64,000 nt of DNA from Piezodorus guildinii (GCA_023052935.1 CM041294.1:27826641-27890640); one strand, 5' to 3'; shown: positions 21,822 to 34,752, counted from the stretch's first letter. Numbers and translations: made by a program. Notes: generated by a model not told the origin, from the letters alone.

Positions 21822-22440
21822 TTATGATACGTCGTAAACCGATGACCTCCTGCCCCACAGTATCCTTTAACAATATCCTACTTACTCCTGTTGAACAGAT
21901 CCGGTACTTAGGACTCCACCTCAACAATACAGATTACTACAACACTTACTCGACCGAAGCTCAAAACTTCCCATTTGCTACAAAAAAAACAACTCATTTA
22001 TATAACCATTATCCGGCTTATTTGGACCTACGGCATTGAGTTATGGGGGTCTACTAAACCCTGAAATTCCTCTCGCATCCAATCCTTGCAATCCAAAATC
22101 CTTCGAAAAATCCTCAATGCTCCTTACTTTGTTCCCAATAAAATAAATCCATAAAGACCTAAATATCACATTTGTGACTTAGACCTTTATACCTCTTTTC
22201 ATTCCAAACTCCCTGCCCACTCAAACCCGCTTATCCGTGACCTCTCCTCCATATCTATTCCCGACAACCCACCGAGGCGCCTTAAAAGAAGATGGCCAAG
22301 AGACCTCCTACCATAAATTAGACATTGGACTACTACCAATGGGTAGTTTCTTCTCAAGACTATCATGTGTCCTAATCAAATATCAAGCCTATTTACTTGT
22401 TGTATTTATTTAATACAGTTGTAAATTTCTTTAAATAAAT
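21822..22440 (+). mobile_element. LINE-b 3' end
   Basis: Codons from 21824: MIRRKPMTSCPTVSFNNILL and VEQIRYLGLHL. Some 66-90 bp that other copies have (KRLTWNPHTRLKRQ region) are missing. Then YRLLQHLL-like, ITIIRPIW-type, SSRIQSLQSKILRKIL and RRLKRRWPRDLL-like codons follow in shifted frames, with the 3' UTR TACCAATGGGTAGTTTCTTC and TACAGTTGTAAATTTCTTTA. Small indels in A runs show it is not functional. Confidence 0.8.
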
Positions 22441-23299
22441 AAATTTTAAAAAAATTATAATTTGGATTAATCACAGCTCTATGCTATCTACCTATCTGCG
22501 TGGCTCTATACCCCTTGGTGGGTCTTGGTCTCATCTATGCTATGCAAACAATAAAGCTCTACACAACGACCTATAACAAACAACCAGCAATCGAAAATAT
22601 GTTGTTTCATAAAAAACTTAGCAGACATCAAAATAGAATAAAAGGAGACCTCCTTTGCTGAATCAACGTAAGAGCAAATTTGTAGTCAGGCAGAGACGCC
22701 ACTGAGCACTAACCTTCTTCCATGCCTATGATGTACTCATGTTTTACATTTCCTGATTATCAATTTACTCTATGAAAAGTACGAACTAAGAAATTAATTT
22801 AAAAATCTACATAGAACCATGATGTTTTCGTAACAATTGAGATTATCACAGTACTTACATTATTTATTCCATATTAATACTGAATAAGACATTTCATCTC
22901 GATTTTCAATCTCTCGTTTCCTTTCACTTTTCTCACCTTTGAAATCCCAACGCTCATTCATTCAGAATTTAATAATCCTTTTCAATGGGAGTCAATCTGG
23001 ATATTTCTCCTTTTTGGGCTGACGATCCCATTTTTCATCGCTGAATGGAAATGATTTAATAAATAATAAAAATACCTTGTAATAACTGTTATTGTATTAC
23101 TTTTGTTTTTCTTTCAGAAGAAAATTACTCAACAACGTTATATGTTTGACCATTCGTATTAATATTTTAAAATCTATTTATCAGTAACTATTTGAAACTC
23201 TATTATGACATGTGATCGGATCAAATTACATTTCACATCCCATATAGTGTAAAGGACTAAATTTTTGTATTTATCTATTGATTAGGAAAAAAGGATTTA
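22441..23299. other. no gene recognised
   Basis: AT-rich. No frame with a recognisable motif and no RNA gene. Confidence 0.35.
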
Positions 23300-23915
23300 T
23301 TTTATTCTTTATTAGGGTTCTGATTATCTTAAAACATAAGCCCTCAAATTTTGATGGGAAGGGGAATTATTAATATTTCGAAAATAACGGAGTTACAAGG
23401 CAGAATTTCAATTTTTTTTCTTTTTCCTTTTTATTTTTAATTAATAGCACTTCACTGATCCCAAAACTATATACACATTTTTCTTTATCATAAAAAACAA
23501 CAGAGTTATTGGCTAATGTAAAAGTAAAATGTCGATTTGTTTTTTTCTTTTTTCTCTTTTTTAATATTATTCCCGGTTTTTTTTCTTTTATTTTACTGAT
23601 AATTTTGTTTCTTTATCTTAAAAAATAACTGAGTTACTGAATTAAATCACTTTTAATTGGCTACCATTTTAAAAATTTACTAGCTGACATCAACGTCTAG
23701 ATGTTGATTATCATTAAATGCTCTAGTATTTTTGTGGCAAAATTAAAAAAAAAAAGAATGGTCGAGTATTTTCGGAGAAATGTCGCGGACAGCGAACAAA
23801 CGTATTTTTCTTTTCGGGTTATGCATATCTTGAAACGTAAGCCCTCAAATTTTGAGGGGGGTTAATTTTTTTTGGTCGATTACAAAGATTCATTATTGAA
23901 AATAATACACCATAA
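23300..23915 (+). repeat. REP-M dispersed repeat, uninterrupted copy
   Basis: Shares with 54095-54391 and 54632-54790, in order: TTCACTGATCCCAAAACT-type block, AATAACTGAGTTACTG, GGCTACCATTTTAAAA, AGCTGACATCAACGTCTAG, AGTATTTTTGTGGC, TCGGAGAAATGTCGCGGAC and CGTAAGCCCTCAAATTTTGA. It is the empty-site counterpart of the filled copy at 52770-54800. Class unknown; no coding region seen. Confidence 0.7.
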
Positions 23916-24540
23916 TATTCATTAATACTTTCAAAACGTTAATTATTTTGATCTCCATTAGTCATGATTAGGTAATTACTAGAGCAAGGTAATCATGTTA
24001 TCTATGGTTACAAATTTTGATATTACAATCAGCAACGTAATTTAAAATTATGAAATGTGAATTAATATGAAGATTTATCAATAAACTTGTTATATCAAGC
24101 TGTTATTAAACATTAAATACAGTGTAGGTTTTATGCTTATTGAAATATTTTCAATTATATATTTTTTTTTATTTCAAATAATTTGTATTACACAAATGCA
24201 ACCTTAATTGGAATTAGAAAGAGATTTAAACACCGAGGAAAAATAAGAATACTTATGTCCTGCATATCCTAGAGTGGTTGTATAGCATAAATTACAAAAA
24301 AAAATAATTTATTTCCTTTTTTAATTTTTCAGGAAGTTTTTCTTAATATTGCACACCTCAACTTCCTTTTGTTAATTATTTATTTAATTTCATAATTGTT
24401 TACACCATTTATCAACGTTTGGGGTTTCTTTCCCCATTCTTAAGACTTATTTTTTTAAAACACTTTCACATATATAATTCATTACTTCACTCCATAGCTT
24501 ACTGCTATTCGTCTACATGGGTGTTCATTGGCTAAAAATA

Positions 24541-24545
<5 letters not shown>
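23916..24545. other. no gene recognised
   Basis: AT-rich with long T tracts. Nothing identified. Confidence 0.35.
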
Positions 24546-24602
<57 letters not shown>

Positions 24603-25366
24603 ATCTTGGTTTCTTTGAACTCCTTCTAAACCACAAGACGGATTTCGATACGGTTTTCACCATCATTTAGGACATTCTTTCCTGAAGGTTTATAAGAAAA
24701 ATAAATTTCAATTTACCTCTCCCTTAAACGGGAAAAATAAATCTTCTGTAACCAAATCATCAAATAATTATTCCTGAAATATAAGTAGTAACATAGACGT
24801 ATAATATACCGTTGGAATGCGCAAGATTTAAAAAAAATTAATATGCAATAAAATAAATCTTAGAAGTTAAAATAAAGTTGCTGTAAGTCCATAAACTTAT
24901 TAACATATGTTATTGGTAAAGAGGGAGATTATTATAGTTAAATGTACAGGATAGTGCAAATTATATTCTTCCATATAGTACGCATGATTTTAGAAACGAT
25001 ATTATAAAATGTTTACAACATAAATGGAAAGTTGTTATAAATCTACAATCTTACATTGTTATTAATTATTTCAACTTTAATAGTATTTTATGAAAACAGA
25101 TATTTCACTGTAAACTTAATTATATTCCTATAGAAACTAAATTAAACCTTTTAAATGCATTTTAAATAGCTTATATATATTAAAAATTTATAAACTTAAT
25201 AGGAAATGAATCTTTGTTATTTATGTAGTTTTTTATTAAATCAAGTTCTCTTTATATGGGATAATTAAATTTTTCGTTATTTGTGCTTCACATTAAAATA
25301 ACAAACAAATAAACAACCAATTTTCATTCAAGTTTATAATTTAATTATATATCGTATATATATATA

Positions 25367-25406
<40 letters not shown>

Positions 25407-25540
25407 AGTTTATAATTTATAAGCCGATGATTAAATACAATAATAAATAGACGTTATAAAATTAACATATTTTCTTGCTACTAGCACTTTTTTTAACGTA
25501 AATGTCACCTCAGCGTTCGAGGGGCGTGTCCGCTAGTGTA

Positions 25541-25607
<67 letters not shown>
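24546..25607. repeat. dispersed element lying between two (TA)n runs
   Basis: About 24598-25537 is bounded by (TA)n at 24546-24597 and 25539-25607, with another (TA)n at 25354-25404. The left end reads GAACTCCTTCTAAACCACAA then GATTTCGATACGGTTTTCAC; the right end reads CAGCGTTCGAGGGGCGTGTC then CGCTAGT. Such ends are common in AT-rich insect repeats, but I cannot name the family. No coding frame is visible. Confidence 0.45.
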
Positions 25608-25610
<3 letters not shown>

Positions 25611-25845
25611 AAATCTCAACAAACCCATTTGTTGCGAGTTTGAATCTCCAATCCGGAATCTCCAGATAATTTATTCCACCTACCCAGGAATAAAATCAGA
25701 GAAGAATAAAATTTGAATACATTGAAGACATAATCACAGAAAGACATTGCAGACGGTTGACTTTTCCCATTTATTCATACTTTTCTTTTAAAAAATTCAC
25801 CTCCTATGTCATTATGGAAATGTTCTTTGTATTTTCAAATAACTT

Positions 25846-25927
<82 letters not shown>

Positions 25928-27056
25928 TACCGGAAGAATTGATCCCCTATCCGGTTTCCGCCATTAGAAAGTAGATTATTCTGGACTATGATAAATCTTA
26001 ATAAACATTATGATAAACACAAACGTTTACTGAAAATCCTGAACAAGGTAGAGACTCTGGAAGTCAAACAGTGTTAGTATTCACATACAGGATTAGGTAG
26101 AGTCAGAAACAATGTCCTTTTGTGAATCTGCTTTCTCCTGTCAGATCCAACAAATTGTTTTTTCCACCAAACAAATCCAATTATAACATCGGACCCGAGC
26201 GTATTCGCGTGTTCAAATACATTTTGTTTGTGTTTTTCTGCGAGGGCATGTTCAGGAATAATTTTGAAGGAAAAAAATTAGATGACTTCCCTTCTAAACG
26301 AGGTAGTGTATTTTTTAATTTATGGAGACTTGATGGAATTAAGATTGTCAGATTATTACATTTTTTTTTATTTATTTATTAATATCTCACGTATTGTTAT
26401 ACTTTCTGAGTACCTAGAAAATTGTAAGTTACATGTGCCGAAGTTGGATTTGTTTAAATTTCATTTTTTCTTATATGCAATATCTACCAAATTAAATAAT
26501 TTAACATTTATTATTAAACCAGGTTACAATAATGTAGTCATAGTGGACATGATCACCCAAATAATACGCTCCCTCTAAAGACTAAAACCTCTAAGAATCG
26601 ATGTTAGTTTTAAAATATACTGATATTGAACTCTAGAACGGAAAAAGGTTTGTTAATTTGTATTTTGACGATTCAAAGAGTTTTAAAAAAAAATTATTTA
26701 TTGCTATTAACATATATATATTATTCAAAAACTATAATCTGAAGGTAATATAAATATTTAGTATTATACTAGATTCATGTATACACTGGCAGACCTAATG
26801 TTTTACAAAACTATTGTTGGAACTTCAATCTGATAAATAAAAAATAAAATAAATAATATCAGGTAATTGCTCCTCTTACTTGGACAATATCTGACATCCT
26901 ACGTTATTTATCTTCGATAATATGCCTGATTTCAGCCACTAAATTCTTTCCCATTCTTCTATCAACACAAATTGAAAATTTGATAAATTAAATGCCGAGT
27001 TTCGACTCGCCTTTCAAGCATTTCTTGCGCGTGTTCTGTGGAATGCATATCAGGAA
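25608..27056. other. no gene; microsatellites
   Basis: (TA)n at about 25849-25885 followed by (TG)n at about 25891-25923. The frames at 25757, 26122 and 26282 lack recognisable motifs. GAGTTTGAATCTCC at about 25640 resembles a weak B box but has no tRNA-like context. Confidence 0.4.
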
Positions 27057-27443
27057 TTGAGACGTTGATTTCCAAAAGGTACTATATCCATTTTAGGAAA
27101 TTTTACAGGAAGCGCGAAAATCTCTCATTACTATATTATTAAACTAGCTAATTTGGGTCTTTTTGCATTAAAATTAAGAATTTTTTTTTTCTATAATAAT
27201 AACATCATATTAAAGTTATAAAATGAATTTTTATAGAATGATTTCGAACGAAAATAAATGCGTAATTAGTACATTAAGAAAATGACCGTATTTCTAAATC
27301 GCGGTTTTTAAGGACTTGAGAGTTCATTAGATAATATCAAATAGAATATTTAGATAAAACTAAATGATGAGAATACAAATATGTAAAAAAATCAATTTCG
27401 TGAAAAAATTTCCTTTAGTACCTTTTGGAAATCAACGTCTCAA
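27057..27443. mobile_element. MITE-K, complete copy
   Basis: Terminal inverted repeats of about 27 bp: TTGAGACGTTGATTTCCAAA then AGGTACTA at the left, and TAGTACC then TTTTGGAAATCAACGTCTCA at the right. Length about 387 bp with no coding capacity. Related copies: 46894-48240 (split by a LINE), 51071-51443 (divergent) and 55300-55640 (right end lost). The target duplication is ambiguous because the ends extend into AATT. Confidence 0.75.
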
Positions 27444-27731
27444 TTCGGATTGGCCATGGTAAGATATTTCTAGATTTGATGGGAATAGAATTGACCAATT
27501 AATGTGCCTACTTTCTGAAATGGACTTTTATAAGAGGATTTGAGGACTTACTTTATGTTTATTTATTTCTATTTATCTTTATTATTATTATTTTTTTTTT
27601 CCCTTGAATATTGTCTACTGATATAACTTGATATATGTTTATTTTTTACTAACGCTGTCGTATTTATTTTTATTATAGATTATTCTTATTCTTATTATCT
27701 GTTTTAATCAATATTATTATTTAATACTGAA

Positions 27732-27768
<37 letters not shown>

Positions 27769-28149
27769 TTTGTCTTAATTAATTTTCTAAAATGAGCGTA
27801 TCCGGCACTATTTATGAGTGTATTATTTGTAAATTATGTATCATCTGTATGTATGTATTCATGTATTATGGATGTATTACTTATTATGTATATGATTATT
27901 GTCTATTATGTATTATTATTTGTTCATAATGTATTCGTTCATTTTGTATTATTATTATTTGTTTTAGTGTATTATTATTATTGTTTTAGTGTATTATTAT
28001 TTAGTGTATTATTATCATTTGTTATATTGGTTCATTATTTATTTTAATTAATATTATTATTTAATATTTCAACTAAAACCATAATTGTCTGTTTTTAAAA
28101 AACGTGTATCTTATAGTGAGTTAGGTATTATATATCTAAGTGTATCTTA
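27444..28149. other. low-complexity AT sequence, 33-nt poly(A)
   Basis: An A run at 27734-27766 and TATTATTATTTG-type sequence at 27800-28060. The 77-codon frame at 27814-28047 is built from these repeats. Confidence 0.6.
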
Positions 28150-28195
28150 TAGTGAGTGTATCTGGCACTGATGACCAAGATGTTTTGTGCCAATA
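28150..28195 (+). repeat. hairpin block with CTGATGACC, shared with 51733-51772
   Basis: GGCACTGATGACCAAGATGT then TTTGTGCC. GGCAC pairs with GTGCC. The same block lies inverted near 51735-51770 (ACAAAACATCGCGGTCATCA). The start resembles a hammerhead core, but GAAA is absent, so I call it only a conserved hairpin block. Confidence 0.5.
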
Positions 28196-28560
28196 AATAT
28201 AACAAAAACCAAAAACCAAGATATTTATGAGTACTGTTTTAACATATTCATTTACAAGCCCAGCAACATGGGCGTTGTGAAAAAGTACAGTCATCATATC
28301 TTTCTCCAGGTCTCCTCCATTCCCCACTGAAGAGATTTGACTAAATCTTGACTTATTTGTAAATAAAATTCGGGCCCAATCTTCAGCTGTCCAGGGCTGA
28401 TGCCAGCGAATTCAGCCCTTGCAACTTGGTGAGGAGGGGACTTGATGAAACTACCATATCGGAGGACATTAAGATGGAGAAACCTGTCATCGCAAGCTGA
28501 TGTTGCCCTTGGACGCTGTTGTCCTGGATGACGAGAATAAATTTCAATCTCTTCGTACAT
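28196..28560 (-). pseudogene. Tc1-like transposase relic
   Basis: The minus frame from 28560 contains GQQRPRATSACDDRFLHLNV, which matches the GRPRATS..DDRFL...LR linker and second helix-turn-helix of Tc1-type transposases. After an internal deletion and a frame change, VLFHNAHVAGLVNEYVKT resembles the catalytic-core stretch DNAR.H.AG...EYL, with its Asp lost. About 120 codons remain of a family usually near 340. Inactive. Confidence 0.6.
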
Positions 28561-29089
28561 TGGAATCTTGGAAAAAAACTAATAAATTAACTCCAAGCAG
28601 TGAAGCAATCTGCCGCAGACCATATCCTTCTCCAAGTAAATAATCCCATAAACTAATACTAGCAGTTGTAATCACGTCCTCCTTACAATTCTACGATTTA
28701 TGGTTCAAGAATTGTTTTGTTTTTTATTTAAAAGGAAAGCTGGCATCAAATGTGTACGAACGAAAAGAAATAATGTAATGAAAAGTTGACTTGAATGAAT
28801 CAATGAATGAATAACTTTATTTGCTTTTGGGGTAACCCAATAAAGCTGGCTGCATAACAAATATATAATACAAAACATATTTCAATAAAAGAGTTAACAA
28901 TATACTAATTCACTACATAATCAGCTCGGTACATTCAATAGAAATGAATTATAATTAAACCTATAACAAAATAACTCAAAGACAATATATTCAATAATAT
29001 AATAATTTCGAATATAATAAATATATTATTTTACATAACACGGCGAAACACGTTAAATAATATAATTCGTCATAACGGCGAATGAAAAA
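28561..29089. other. LINE-like 3' tail (minus) and AT-rich sequence
   Basis: The reverse complement of 28800-28860 reads TATGCAGCCAGCTTTATTGG then GTTACCCCAAAAGCAAATAA, similar in kind to the TAIL-G terminus but not the same. No coding remnant was recognised in 28860-29089. Confidence 0.35.
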
Positions 29090-29830
29090 CTTCTATATAA
29101 CCTTCCAGAAGCTTGCTCAATCTTCACAGGAGAGGCCAATGCCATCAGAGAAGCTCTGTTGTATATAAGAGGTTCAGAGCATTATCAAAAATTTGCCATT
29201 GTGTCCGACTCAAAGAGCGTTTTGAAAGCTATTCATAGCTCAAAGATTGGGCATCCGTTAGTGACAGAAATCCATAATATACACCGTGAAATCCTGATGA
29301 AGAATAAAGAAGTGGTGTTAATATGGGTTCCCGCTTACAGTGGCATATATGGCAATGAAAAAGCCGGTAAACTGTGCTCGTCGTTTAACAAAACCTCAAG
29401 CAACGATAGTCAACAAAGTCCCTCTGCAAGAATGGACAAGGCAGTTCAGCTCTTTACAGAAGGAAAAGTGGCAGGTCGAATGGAATGCAAATCCATCTAA
29501 ATTAAATGAAATAGAAAAAGATTGTGCCCGTTGGAAGACCTCCAACAGAAAGTCAAGGAGAGAAAAAGTGATCCTCTGCAGACTGGGGATAGGACATAGT
29601 GAGTTCTCCCACGGCTACCTCCTGCGAGGTTTAGAAGCCCCAACTTGTACGCAATGGGACACATATATTGTTAGATTGTCCAATTTTCAAAAAATTGAGA
29701 ATTGAACTAAAAATGGAAAAAAACTCTGAAAGAATTATTACAAGATGATGAAAACAAAGCCAATATCCTCTTCTAGTATTTAAAAAGAAGTTTATATTAC
29801 AAAAGAGTATAAAATGTAAGTGTGAAATAA
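29090..29830 (+). pseudogene. LINE RNase H domain fragment (I/R1-like)
   Basis: From about 29106: LPEACSIFTGEANAIREALL (Glu of the RNase H core), IVSDSKSVLKAI (Asp kept), then VWVPAYSGIYGNEKAG-like codons where most relatives have GHSG and NE.AD, so the His and last Asp are changed. A frameshift near 29340 moves into the frame carrying SRREKVILCRLGIGHSEFSH and GYLLRGLEAPTC, the usual tail after RNase H. The start of the domain (TDGS) is missing. It ends near AATAAATATAATAAAG at about 29825. Not the same copy family as the element at 4511-9862. Confidence 0.7.
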
Positions 29831-29864
29831 ATATAATAAAGTTAACAAATAAGTCTATTCATTT

Positions 29865-30240
29865 ATTATAAATGATTTAATTTGGCAACATTGCCTGGTA
29901 TTATAATAAATGTTTTTAATTCCTCTATATCTTCGGTGGTAAACAGGGCGATAGAATTTGTACTGTTCATATTTAAGGCTCAAGGGATTAATGGGTTCGG
30001 AACGGTGCGTATATGGGACATCGAATGAAAATGTGGAATAAGTCCTCTCTTTCGGTTAGATTACATAGAGTGTAGTTTTTCTTGGGTTTAAAGTGGTAAT
30101 ATATATAGTTAAATGTTAATTTGATATTGTGTTTCCAGAAAGTCTTAATTGTGTAAATATTTTTATGACAGGAAATGGTGCGTTTAATGATAGGTAAGAT
30201 TGAGGTTTATTTCTATAATTATGAATGGGCGGATAAAGTG
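29865..30240 (-). pseudogene. LINE C-terminal knuckle and 3' UTR fragment
   Basis: The reverse complement shows FKPKKNYTLCNL, then in a shifted frame EDLFHIFIRCPIYAPF (C..C...ED..H....CP.Y..F type knuckle at the end of several LINE proteins), then NSTNSIALFTTEDIEELK and IPGNVAK. The 3' end reads CAATGTTGCCAAATTAAATC. The clade cannot be determined. Confidence 0.45.
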
Positions 30241-31640
30241 GGTTGTATTTGCCGGGGGTGATTAACTTTGTTTATCTATTGTCTCCATATGATTTGTAAA
30301 CAGTATCATTGTTTTGTGATCTCTAACTGAAAATAGCTAGTCTTCTATTTCTAATATAGACTGTTTGTTTATTCGACTTAATATATAGTATAATGTGAAA
30401 CCAGTTGTATTTTTTTTTATCTAAATTTGTGGGTTTATGCGTTTCTTTAGTGTATTGAAGCATATTTTTGGGAGTCGTTATCACTGAGTTTTAAAATTTT
30501 ATGAACCCAAGAGAGAGAAAGCTTTAATATTGAGATTTGGCAATGGGGAACATTAAATTCCGACGTATTAATAAAAAAGGAATATTTTTGTTTAATCAGA
30601 ATAAACGTTTAATAAAAGTTTATTGAAAGTTGACTTCAATTTTTTACTTTTTGAAATAGATAAACAAATATTGTACATAGATAAACAAGGTGTAGTTTAA
30701 TTTTGTCTAAGCGTAACGAATTTATGTTAGGAACTAGATACGCAGTTTCACTCATTAAATAACCTACTGACTATTTATTTTTCTTGCTCCATTTTATCTA
30801 ATTATTAAAATAACGTATTATATTCTATTTACCTCGATGGCGCTACAACCATGGATGGATCTAGGCCTCCTCAATTAGCCTCCGCCAATCTGTGATGCCG
30901 CTCTCCAGTCCATCGCCACTCTTCAACCCATCGCAGCCTTGGCCTGCCGGTTCGTCGTGGGTATCCGATTTTCCAACCGCATTATAATAATATCAAGATT
31001 CTTGTTTTGTTTTTTATTTGTTCGGTCCATCACTCTCTTAGCCATAATTCTCTTTTCCAATGATCCTTTAATATGGAGCTTTTATATAAATTAGAGTATT
31101 CTCTTAGGAATAGATTAAATTCTTACTATCTTACTGGTTACCCCCTTTATCTTATTATTACACTATTTTGATTGCTTCAATTGAGTTAAATTTCAATAGA
31201 GGTGGATGGATGTTGGCAGTTGCCATGAGAATACCTTGAAGGACCAAACAAATCAGGGCTGAATGGCTGAGGTTCATTAAGGGCGCTAAGAAACAACCCC
31301 CTTACCCTTGATAAATTAATCTACTATTGGTTGTATAATAGTTCAATGCCATTTTATGACTGATCATTATTTGTTCTTAAAATTTTACAATAATAAACCT
31401 TTACCGCATGGAAAATCATTATCTTCAATAATATACTATGTTTGAGCCTGGACATTATATTTTTTTTTTTTTACCTGTATATTTTGTTTGGAATTTAAAA
31501 ATTAAATTAAATTAAAAATAGTTTGTTTTTTTAATGAGGAAAATATTTATATTTGTTGTTAGTTTACGTGTTTTATTCAATAGTGTAGTTAGGGATTAGC
31601 CAGATAAGAGTGCCCCCCTTGCCCTCAAGTAGTACCATCA
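30241..31640. other. no gene; one GC-richer repeat-like patch
   Basis: 30838-30985 is clearly less AT-rich (CGATGGCGCTACAACCATGG, CCTGCCGGTTCGTCGTGGG) and looks like part of a dispersed element, but no second copy is present here. The rest shows no motif. Confidence 0.35.
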
Positions 31641-31649
31641 CACTAGTAA

Positions 31650-32140
31650 GCTGAGAGCACGCTTTTCTCGTTTGGCATCTTCAAACCATTTTGATAGGAC
31701 TTCGTCTCGTCTTTTTGAGAAGATCACCGTCCTTCCAGAATCGTCTACCCGTCGTGCGAACCGAAGAATTTATGTGCAGATAACTATCCTTTATATTTTT
31801 TTCTCATTATAATTGTTCATTTTTTTTTTTGTAATATTTTAATAGTACTAACACACTAACCCAATTTTTAAATTTATTTTTTTACAGTTTGGTTAATCGA
31901 AGAATTCTTTTATTTTGTTATAAATCAAATTATTTTTATTTTACTGTAAATTTTCCCCATTTTTTTATTAAACTTTTATTTATTTTGTTTCCTTTCATTT
32001 TATCTTTTTATTTAATATTACCTATTTTTATTTTTTTATTTTAATGTTAAGTACTCAAGACCAGCTCTTTTCGAAACGGGATCGAGTCTACGTTAGCACA
32101 TTTTTCTTTTATTTCGTTTTAACGTCACTCATCCCTATAT
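31650..32140 (+). repeat. REP-F dispersed repeat, copy 1
   Basis: Shares with the inverse of 52360-52750: GAAGGACGG/CCGTCCTTCC-type block, ACTAACCCAA, CGAAGAATTCTT, TTTCCTTTCATTTTATC, AAGTACTCAAGACCAGCTCT, TTTCGAAACGGGATCGAGTC and TTTTAACGTCACTCATCCC. The CGAAACGGG block recalls the Penelope-type repeats. The short frame SRLASSNHFDRTSSRLFEK at 31670-31730 is of unknown meaning. Confidence 0.65.
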
Positions 32141-33078
32141 ACTATCTAAGTGTGATTAATAACCTATGAAAGTAAAAGATTGTATCAAAATCACATTAGT
32201 GATGGTGGAAAGTGTGTTTGATGTAAAGGAGATTATGGGTTGGCCCTACAACAATCTCATTAATCTGCTCCATCGCGCTTCTCTGCTCCCTCACTAAAAC
32301 ACTTATCGCTTAATGTCACCTTTAATTTATACAATTTGATCATGTAATTAAATATTATTATGAATGATTAACTTGTTTAATTACAATATAAATTTTTATA
32401 ATAGTAAATTCGCCAGTTATGATTTTTTTAAAAGTAAAACGTCTTTACAAGCGATTACGTGGTAACTGCTTTGGATGACGTCAATACAACGTGAATGCTA
32501 TTTCTCTCGTTTCCCACCGCTCGTAACGTGTTCACATTATCCCGATAATAAATTTTTCCTCGCATAAATCGCATTGTAAAGGTTATGTTGTGTGTTCTTC
32601 TAGGTATTAATATACATGATTCTGTATTTATACACCGTGCCCTATACTAACAACAAATATAGATATAGCCAATATAGAATAAAATCATTCATGCTGATAA
32701 TATAAGAATATCAGTATAAACTATTGAAAATGTTTTCAATGTGCTTGAATAAAACATTAAAACTGTTTAAATATTGCAAAGGGTGTTTTAAAAAAATAAT
32801 AATTGAGTGTAAATTACCTACTATCTATTTCAGGATTAATAAACATATATAGCTCATAATTATTTTTCCTGTCTACTTCTTTATTTAGAAAATCCCATTT
32901 ACAAGCTTAATACAATGTAATACTTGATATATTAGTACCATTAAAAAAAAGTTATGGTTTATTAATAAAATGCCGTGTATAAATGTAAATATATTGCTAG
33001 TAATTGTTAAAGTAACTAAAGTTAAAAGTTACTCTAATTTACTATTGAAGATTTAAGACATATAAATACCAATTATCA
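32141..33078. other. no gene recognised
   Basis: AT-rich. No motif or repeat partner recognised. Confidence 0.35.
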
Positions 33079-33205
33079 TGAATTACCAATGATTCTTGCT
33101 GGAGATTTTCAATGGCACTTTCCGTTCAGAAGAATCTCAACCATTGATCAAGTTTTTGGGAGATAAACTGAATTTAACAATGAATAATTCTTCTGTTAAT
33201 ATTAG
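33079..33205 (+). pseudogene. endonuclease/exonuclease-like (EEP) fragment
   Basis: ELPMILAGDFQWHF, a one-base shift, then RSEESQPLIKFLGDKLNLTM. This resembles the AGDFN block and following helix of apurinic-type nucleases found in LINEs and in some Helitron-linked genes. Only about 40 codons; the source element is not determined. Confidence 0.45.
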
Positions 33206-33846
33206 AATAATATTAATATAGTAATTAATAATATTTTGAGCCTTCTCCAAGAGCTTGCTTACTTCACTCAAGCTATGAACCCTCCAAATGCCCCCTAATC
33301 ATATAATGATAGCCTTATTAACACTCTGACAAAAAATAAAGACTTCAATCATTTAAAAAATACTGGACACCATACATAAAAAAAAAAAACCTGACGAGAA
33401 GACGTGCTGCTGGTACTGTTCTCCCTCATGCCTGACATGTCATTATTTTGTTTATTATTCTATCCTATTTGCTGACTGTCACAATAGACAGGTGCAAATC
33501 AATAAATAAAGTGAACAAAATATTAGAACAATAATTATATTACTATATTTATTATTTAAAACGCTCGATATAAATAAGTTTATCATTACTGTTGTTATAT
33601 TAGCAATATTAACTTTCCTAAATTCTAAAACGATTAATTTATTTTTGACTAAATCCTCATTTGTCACAATATCCAAGAAATTTTACTTCAATGCGTAAAG
33701 CTTACTCATTTTTTATTTATTTATTTTATTTTTTTATTATTGTTAGAATCTTTCTCAAATAGAAAATATGCTCATTTTGAAATTTGCTGACAATAAAGTA
33801 CTCCTTACCGCTTCGTTCATCTACAATGGATTATTTTATTATTTTT
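33206..33846. other. no gene recognised
   Basis: AT-rich. The minus frame at 33479-33676 has no motif. Confidence 0.35.
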
Positions 33847-34752
33847 ACTTTCACTTACTATATATAGTAAGGGGAAGTATTGCGATCGTGAAAATTTTCG
33901 AACTTCAATTTTTTAAGGGAAATACACGTTTTAGGGTCACCTGAGTCCAAATAACCAAGTCCCGCAAAAAGATCTGTGTGTGTGTGTGTGTGTGTAGCAA
34001 CTCCCGGGCGGAAACGGTAAGTTCTATTAAACTGAAATTTCATATTTAAGACAATTATACGCCCGAGACGTGACAAAACATTTTTCATCAAAATGAGCTA
34101 ACCAGAAGAGGCACTTTATACCATGCATTTTGCACCTAGATTTTCTCAAAAACGGTTCCGACGATTTTGATTAAACTCGCTATATCGATGTATAATTTAA
34201 TGGGCTTTAATATCATGTAGGTTTTATTCTGATTAAAATGGTCTGACAGGGCTTAAATGCCGATATTTTAAATTTTCTTTCTCTAAAGTACCTACAATTT
34301 TGTAGATTCAATAAAAATAACTATATTATCTTTTGAACGCTGATAAAAAAACAGGTAAATATATAAATTGAATAAATTCGATACCTAACTAAAGGAGAAA
34401 ACAGAAAAAATATTTTTTTAATGCAATTTTTCGTTTTTGAACATAAGAGCAGTAATATACATGCATGATATACCGTTGGAAAGCTAAAGATTTTAGAAAA
34501 AAATATTATCTCATACACAAGCTTCTAAAAGTTAATAGAGAGTGATAAAAAGCCGATAAAACTAACTGATTCTTTTAGATAATAATATAATAGATTTTTT
34601 AATGAAACATATGTTTTATAGAAATTTAATTTAATTAATTCTTTAATAGTTTCGCGTATTTTTATCTCTAACTGTATTTGATATTTAAAATTTTAATTTT
34701 ATTGATTTTAAAAATGGAGGTAAGTGAAAGTCGTGTGTTGCCCGCACCAGAT
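33847..34752 (+). mobile_element. HINE-J (Helentron-type non-autonomous element), copy 1
   Basis: Subterminal inverted repeats ACTTTCACTTAC (33847-33858) and GTAAGTGAAAGT (34720-34731); a short GT microsatellite at 33976-33996; a 3' stem-loop GTGTG-TTGCC-CGCAC (34733-34747) followed by CAG and a T run. Immediately inside the 5' repeat is a palindrome around TATATATA. Sub-terminal repeats, an internal microsatellite, a 3' stem-loop and T-rich flanks are the known plan of HINE/DINE-1 elements. It is about 905 bp long; the 77-codon minus frame at 33858-34091 is shared by copies but has no known domain. Confidence 0.65.

Noticed and set aside
25757..25942. 61-codon frame with IYIYIY and VCVCVC
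   Set aside because: Produced by adjacent (TA)n and (TG)n microsatellites.
28150..28195. CTGATGA at 28167 as another hammerhead
   Set aside because: No GAAA follows; only a GGCAC/GTGCC hairpin is supported.
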